Shown piece after piece: positions 58,543-64,000 of a stretch of DNA of 64,000 bases. The notes beneath the pieces are model-generated. The model did not search any database, was not told where the DNA came from, and saw nothing but the letters and a program-made list of their open reading frames with translations. Source of the stretch: Lactifluus volemus (lineage: Eukaryota; Basidiomycota; Agaricomycetes; Russulales; Russulaceae); NCBI GenBank assembly GCA_022376515.1, contig WTXI01000013.1, positions 372,001 to 436,000 on the forward strand, in the 5' to 3' direction. How positions within the stretch are numbered: position 1 is the stretch's first letter; every line of letters begins with the position of its first letter. The position numbers and the translations under genes were made by a program.

Positions 58543-59688
58543 ATGGCCCTCCTTCCTACTACCACCAGCACATCACAAAACAGCAGCTCGGCTAGGGCGT
58601 CCCAGTCAGTCACGAACAGAGTACCGGTTATATTCCGAAGGTTACTCAAATTCCAGCAAATGGTGTGCAGGCGCCTTGATTATTTCGTATGGCATGCTAC
58701 ATGTCTGACGCGATTGTCTGCTAGGATTTTGAACTTGCCGCCTGGCAATTAACCTACCTTTGCATCGCGCCAAAGAGAGTGTACGTTGACATCCAATCTT
58801 GTGAGCATGTCGAGTTCTTCGTTGACTTACCACAAAGGTATCGGAATGTGTATTTTCATAAACGTGTGTATATCAAACGTTACCGCGTTGTTCTAAACGA
58901 CTCATATCCCTGGAGAAACAAAAAATACATGGGCAAGAGATGACCCAGCCATTTTGATTTTGATGGCTGGAGGCATGCTTGGTGATTCCCAACCCCACTG
59001 TTGTATATCAGCACCTAAAATGGTCGTAGGCGCAGCGATAGCCTGGTCAATAGCCTGGTCCTATAGCCTATATGATTCTATCCGTTTGATATTCCTCATG
59101 GTATCCCGAGATTTCCTTCTTGTTGGAGTCATCTCAGCTACTACGTTGTGGTAAGGTCTACTTCTACGGACCAGTCACCCTATCTTGACGAATTTCTAGG
59201 CTGTTTGCCAATTATGCTCTCCTCTCGCCACCTTCGCACACAGTCCCGGCAGATACAGCCGTTGAATGGGCCTACGCTTTCGATGTACATACCAACGCAT
59301 TTTTCCCGCTTTATCTTACTCTCTATGTTGCACAACTTTTCCTTGTTCCTGTCATTTTGAAGACGAACTGGGTATGCTTATGGGTGGGGAACACATTCTA
59401 CCTCATCGCGTGAGTTCTCCTTGATTTCAACTTACACAGTCCGTGTTCCTTACTTGTATTCTAGATTTGCACAATACGTCTATGGCGTCTATCTTGGGCT
59501 AAATGGTAAATACATTTTACCGTTGCGCGTAAAATTGTTCATTTATGAATTTTATCGTAGCCTTACCTTTTCTCATCCGGACCGAGCTGCTTCTCGCACC
59601 ACTACTACCATTGTTTGTAGGGTACATTGTATCGCTGCTCGGGTTTAATGTCGGTCGATGGGTTCTTAATGCATACTTTGGACTATGA
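58543..59688 (+). CDS. UNC-50 family Golgi membrane protein
   Basis: Conserved multi-pass protein of the Golgi (yeast GMH1, animal UNC-50) linked to ARF exchange-factor recruitment and receptor trafficking. Eight exons (58543-58662, 58725-58780, 58838-58863, 58916-58981, 59030-59150, 59200-59409, 59465-59505, 59561-59688) sum to 768 nt, 255 aa, the family norm. Sequence blocks are VIFRRLLKFQQMDFELAAWQ, LTYLCIAPKRVYRNVYFHK and KNTWARDDPAILILMAGGML. Then come YDSIRLIFLMVSRDFLLVG, VEWAYAFDVHTNAFFP, LKTNWVCLWVGNTFYLIAF and GYIVSLLGFNVGRWVLNAYF. The 26-nt third exon is notable. A partial decayed copy lies 1.6 kb downstream. Confidence 0.93.
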
Positions 59689-60624
59689 TAACTCGACATT
59701 AAACATTGACTTTTATTCCGTGCTCCAAGAAGGACTTGTTAACCACGCGCTCGAACCTGTGTCCCAGTCATGTCATGTGACCAGACACGGGCACTTAACC
59801 TCACCTTCTCGCAACTACTCTCACTTGCACAACATACACAGAATCCTATCTGCTCTCTTGTCGGTATTTTGGAAAAGCCATCTCGTGAGTAATATGAGTC
59901 GGTCTGTTTTGAGGTGACCCGGTTCGTGGTACTGAGATTAGAATTTTTTTGATTCTGGCGAGTCTGAAACAATTCAGTTATGAAAATCTAGGTAAATCAA
60001 GTTTCAGGATTCTGCCGACTGAATGGATTTCGTACAATTCCCGCAGTGTTCTTGCCTTCTGTCTTCTCCGAAACAGTACCCAAGAGGAACCATGCACTTC
60101 CTTTCACCTGGTTGTCAATGGCTAATCATCGGGGACTTGTCATAGAACCTGGCTGGGACAGCGTTTTCATACCTCTTTCGTTTTCCCGTTCTGCCCTTCA
60201 TCTACTCTCAGTGATGCACAACCATCTGGCCTGTCTCGCGCCCCTTGACGCCTCGGCCTCAGTGCGGCCTTGCATTGACGCCCTTCTTTTTTCGACTGTC
60301 CCACCTCTGGTTCTTCTTTACTTACGTCCTCTCCCGTGGTAATCGCCCACGCGCCAAGGCGTGCATACATCTATCATCCACACTGGCAAAACTCTTGGAC
60401 CTAAGCGTTCGAACGCACGTTTCTGCGTTTTCCGCAAGCCTTTCATGCCCTCAATTGATCCACATGCTTGCCAAGCCGGGTCTCGGATGGCGAACTTGTT
60501 GCCGCTCGAAATGGGAGGTAAGTTTTCGGTCAGGTCACCTTGCACTGAAGGCAAACCGTTCTCGTAATAAGCTTATTCTGCTTGTCTAGTCAGTCTTCGG
60601 GGTTAATTGGTTCAATGGATGAAT

Positions 60625-61149
60625 TGCTCGCAGCGCATATGGATCTCGTCCTGTAATTGAAGATAACGTCTATCATGGGGTATCCACTGAGAAAGGGGAA
60701 CCGGTTTACGTCAATATCCAGCTTCTCCCTGACTTACAAGGCTAAATCTGACTTGAGAGTGGCGAGGGGTACCATTCGCGCTCTGTCAAACTGGTACTTA
60801 CTTTCATTAACGACCCATCTGTCCCAAAATGGTACCGAGCATGAACGTCATACATCGTGAATGGGAAGCGACTGAGGAGCGTCGAAAATTTTGACCTACC
60901 AACTGGAGTGACTGACAAAGGACCCGGTTAATTTCGGGGGCGAGGTAATTCACGCAGCGCCACCTCCACCTCGATGGACAGGTGTCCGTCCACCGAATTC
61001 TCGGATTTGCCTCCCGCGAAACAACTCCGCGTTGCTACCCCATCTATCTTATACTTTACTCTTACATCTTTGATATTTGGAAGGCGAAGGACGCCCGAGA
61101 ACGCCGCAAAGCCGACACTGTTCCTGAGGCGAGTTCGCTGAGTTCATAA
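60625..61149 (+). pseudogene. Broken unidentified gene
   Basis: Plus-strand text AYGSRPVIEDNVYHGVSTEK and GEPVYVNIQLLPDLQG (about 60635-60745) is followed, in shifting frames, by FINDPSVPKWYR, VIHREWEATEERRKF, DLPTGVTDKGP and VNFGGEVIHAAPPPPRW. It ends with YPIYLILYSYIFDIWKAKDA, a basic helix and a stop at 61149. The pieces look like one protein, but the frame changes several times without good splice sites, so I treat it as decayed. A membrane protein with a cytosolic tail is possible. I do not recognise the family. Confidence 0.35.
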
Positions 61150-61239
61150 CGTGATCGTTGCAACGGTACGTATGTGGTGGTAAAGTTTCCCGCACAGCGC
61201 AGTCACCTCTATCGGTAAATTCCACCGGCTCTGTTCAAG

Positions 61240-61440
61240 TTTATCATGCGCCCAAGTTCCTTTCGCTACCTTTACCGGCAACACAGCGTATATGACCACC
61301 GAATGGGCTTACACTTTTGATGTCCATATCGGCGCCATCTACACCATATTAGTAATATCCTTCCTTGTCTGTCATTCTGAAGATGAACTGGGTTATTGGT
61401 TGGGAACACCTTTTTATCTCGTGGCCGAGGACGGGACTGC
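61240..61440 (+). pseudogene. Partial decayed copy of UNC-50
   Basis: Reads TTEWAYTFDVHIGAIYTI, then LVCHSEDELGYWLGTPFYLV. This aligns with VEWAYAFDVHTNAFFPLY and LKTNWVCLWVGNTFYLIA of exon 6 of the intact gene at 59200-59409, with substitutions and frame slips. DNA such as GAATGGGC(T/C)TAC and CATTCTGAAGA(T/C)GAACTGGG versus CATTTTGAAGACGAACTGGG confirms the relationship. The other exons are not found nearby. Confidence 0.7.
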
Positions 61441-62730
61441 CAACGCCCTTACAACAAGGACCAAGGTGCCGGAGCGCGGCCTCACCAGGCCACAGCAGCG
61501 TCGAGAACGTTGCCAGTGTGTTCTAGACGCGACACCATTACTAGAACCTACATAAACACTTCGAAGTCAAAGTAAGTTTTCTCGCGTCACAATGCCGCAT
61601 TCTCTGTTCGTTCCGTTTCGGCTCGGAGTTCCAATAACTTCACTAACAACCTCAACAGTCAAACAAACATTCGGGCGATTCCGTCCTCTGGATCTGTACA
61701 ACGTCAACTATGCCGTACATACCCAGGCCTGCTTGACTCTTGCTTTCATCGTCTAGTTGTGCAGTGGTGCTGAAGTCTTGGCATTCCCCTGGGCAAGCGT
61801 AGGTGCTAAGCGCTAACGGGAACGCTACTTAGACATGACGGAGGACAGCGTCTACCGTAGGACAGAGGGAAATACACCAAATCATAGTGACAGCTCGTCC
61901 GCATAATCTACGGAGCTAAACCTGACTGGTGATGGGAACGATGTAAGGAATACATCACGACGAGAAAGCCTTCTCATCACCGCTCTGTTTTCGATCCTGC
62001 GAGGTAACTTATCTGAACGCAAACGGCAATCTCAAGGCCCCGGTCAAGATAGAAGATCCGGGATTAACTGCATTTGAGTTTGGGCGCAGGGGCAGGGCAG
62101 CTTCTCCCATCAACGGTATCACGCGCCTTCCGTCCATAGATCCTGCCCCGGGCTTCTGGCTCGTAAAGAGTTCTGTATTCCTATCACAATTCCTGGGCTC
62201 GAACACGACGGATTCATATGGTGAGCATCGTCTTGGCAGGTTCTCAGTGATCAGAGTGATTTACACCGTGCCAATATCCTTGGAAGCCAAGGATCTCATC
62301 CTTCCAGGAATCGCGCAAGCATAAATGTCGTGGGCGCACATGGTAAAGCCATTAAGCAAAGAACGACGAACGTGCGTGCCATGGCTCAAGAAAGTCAAAG
62401 GCGCTCGGTTGAGCCTCGCCGGTTATGTGGCAATAGGATTTGTACTGTACTATATTTCCCTGTTGTATATATGTCGTTGTTCACATGGTTTCCCTACTCG
62501 AACGCGGAAAAGTAACGGAACAAGGGCTAAAAAGCGACTAATTGAGGACTGATCTGGAAGCAGAGGCTAATCAGGAACAGGGCACCTGCCACCCCGGGCA
62601 TGGCGCGTCACCTCACTGGCCAGACTAAGTTCAATTCAACACGATTGCTGTGCAGGCAAAAGCTTCGTGTTTATAAGGCGGTTGCTCTCCGCATTTAAGG
62701 CCCTTTACACATCCCGACCGCTAAATCGTT

Positions 62731-64000
62731 ATGCGGCCGTCCATCATCCTCAATGTCGCGACCATAGCTGGCCTTGCCAGTCTCCCAGGCGCATTAGCCT
62801 GGGGCGCGGCAGGTACGTTCACTTACTACCTCCGCTCTCAAACACAGCTAAGTGTGAACTTTCACGACAAGGTCATGAAATCGTCGCGACCATCGCTCAG
62901 TCGCACCTCGATTCGAAAGTCCTAAATAGTGTCTGCGCCATCCTCGCCTCCGATTCGAGTGGTATCATCGACTCGACTTTTGTTGTCGATCATCCAGCGC
63001 GTTCCGGCGTCAGTGCCGACCCACCCTGCTACCTCGCAACGGTGGCCACCTGGGCCGACAAGATCCGCATGCACGCACGGTGGTCGGCACCACTACACTT
63101 TATCAATGGCGTCGGTGATCACCCTCCGGATAATTGCCTCTTTCCGGGAGCGGACGGCTGGGGGGGTCCTGAGCGTGCCAACGTCCTTGACGCGGTCCAA
63201 AACGTCTCTACCATCCTAACCGGATTCGTATCGGGGTCCGAGGACGTCATTGCGGGTGGGGCCCCAGAGCTGGCGCTGGAGGCGCTCAAGTTCCTCATTC
63301 ATTTCGTGGGCGATATGCATCAACCGTTGCACCTGTGCGGGCGTGATCGTGGCGGTAATAGCGACAAGGTGACTTTCGACGGGCGCGTCACGAGTGCGTC
63401 ACCCTTTCTCTCCTCTGTTTGTTTTCCCTTTCTTATTGTCTGGGTTACTTGTACCCCCAGATCTTCATTCGGTTTGGGACAATAACCTGATTGCCAAGGC
63501 GCTACGGCAAACTCCGAAAAACTACAGCCGTCCCCTTCCGGTACCTGCCGTAGAATCCTCCCTCCGAGGTGCGATTTACGACCCGTATGTCCGTCGCGTG
63601 GTGTGGGAGGGCATCGGCGTCGGCAAAGGTCACGGCCGCTGGGAATCTGAAGTTGACTCGTGGTTGTCCTGCGGTTCGGGTCCCAAATCATTGGTCTATG
63701 GGGGGCAAGAACAGCCAGCTCAAGAGGTACTATTTGCCGGTAAACCGAAGCGTCCCAAAGGGTCAGGCCCACCGGAAACAAGTGACACGGATACGCTCTG
63801 CCCGTACGCGTGGGCTGCGCCGATTCACGCGCTCAACTGCGCCATCGTCTGGCCCGCTGAACTCGATAACCCGGGCTCAGTGGCGCCACTGGGCGGGCCC
63901 CGTAAGGATTATCTCGAGCTCGACACGGCGGAGTATACGGGTCAAATCGAGAAAGAATGGATCATTGAGAAGCTTCTGGCGACGGCCGGCGTGCGCCTCG
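62731..64000 (+). CDS. Secreted S1/P1-type nuclease (partial, runs off window)
   Basis: Zinc-dependent single-strand nuclease/3'-nucleotidase family. Exons 62731-62812, 62872-63393 and 63461 to the window end join in phase. A signal peptide (IILNVATIAGLASLPGALA) is followed directly by WGAAGHEIVATIAQ, whose Trp and His are the first zinc ligands. Next are ATWADKIR, APLHFINGVGD, FLIHFVGDMHQPLHLCGRD with clustered metal-binding His/Asp, GGNSDKV, and NLHSVWDNNLIA. The ligand set is complete, so an active secreted enzyme is expected. The C-terminal part lies outside the window. An insertion rich in Lys/Pro/Gly near 63730-63790 is unusual. Likely used for scavenging phosphate and nucleosides outside the cell. 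Confidence 0.93.

Larger units (their letters stand above)
59689..62730. other. Gene-poor stretch with decayed coding pieces
   Basis: No intact gene in 3 kb, but several plus-strand stretches read as good protein text in unlinked frames. These include pieces near 60630-60740, 60990-61149, a UNC-50-like piece at 61240-61440, and 62015-62215 (LTAFEFGRRGRAASPINGI). The last of these ends at a GTGAGC donor. They may be exons of genes I cannot assemble, or relics. Confidence 0.45.

Overview
The window looks like nuclear DNA of a basidiomycete, most likely an Agaricomycete. Genes are split by many introns of about 45-70 nt with GT..AG ends. Conserved fungal housekeeping genes sit beside families typical of Agaricomycetes: a DUF6535 membrane protein, an expanded-type protein kinase, and P-loop/nuclease-like proteins of the RHS/Crinkler kind. 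Ceratobasidiaceae (Rhizoctonia group) would fit, but that is a guess from family content. Exon coordinates come from reading splice sites by eye. Where an exon sum is quoted as a multiple of three, it was checked.

Layout. 1-6.87 kb holds no gene I can support. 6.87-15.0 kb is a direct tandem duplication of a 4 kb unit. Each unit carries an intact minus-strand RHS/Crinkler-like gene, a decayed F-box-like gene on its 3' side, and a decayed tail of a DUF6535-type gene on its 5' side. The full-length DUF6535 gene follows at 15.2-18.4 kb, then a divergent kinase (18.9-20.2 kb). 20.2-31.3 kb is gene-poor with a single-pass membrane protein, an MRS2-type magnesium transporter and a possibly broken nucleotidyltransferase-like gene. 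31.3-38.7 kb is a conserved block: 26S proteasome subunit RPT6, an oxysterol-binding protein, a fungal membrane protein, tRNA-Val(TAC) and a poly-Q/poly-D basic protein.

39.2-53.6 kb is bounded by two diverged copies of an acetyl-CoA transporter (AT-1/SLC33 type), both on the minus strand. Between them lie a third RHS/Crinkler-like unit in inverted orientation, a 2,998-bp Tc1/mariner-type transposon with TA target duplications and 68-bp inverted repeats, and a ruined fourth RHS unit carrying fold-back palindromes. The transposon holds a frameshifted DDE transposase plus an apparently intact unrelated gene. The palindromes have 35-nt and 94-nt arms. The right end holds a tiny spliced metallothionein, a long disordered Arg/Ser-rich protein, the Golgi protein UNC-50, a decayed stretch with a partial UNC-50 copy, and the start of a secreted S1/P1 nuclease that runs off the window.

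The most interesting signals are the two-gene mariner element, the palindromes built from local exon/intron sequence in the fourth RHS unit, and the repeated linkage of a DUF6535-type gene tail immediately upstream of every RHS/Crinkler-like copy.
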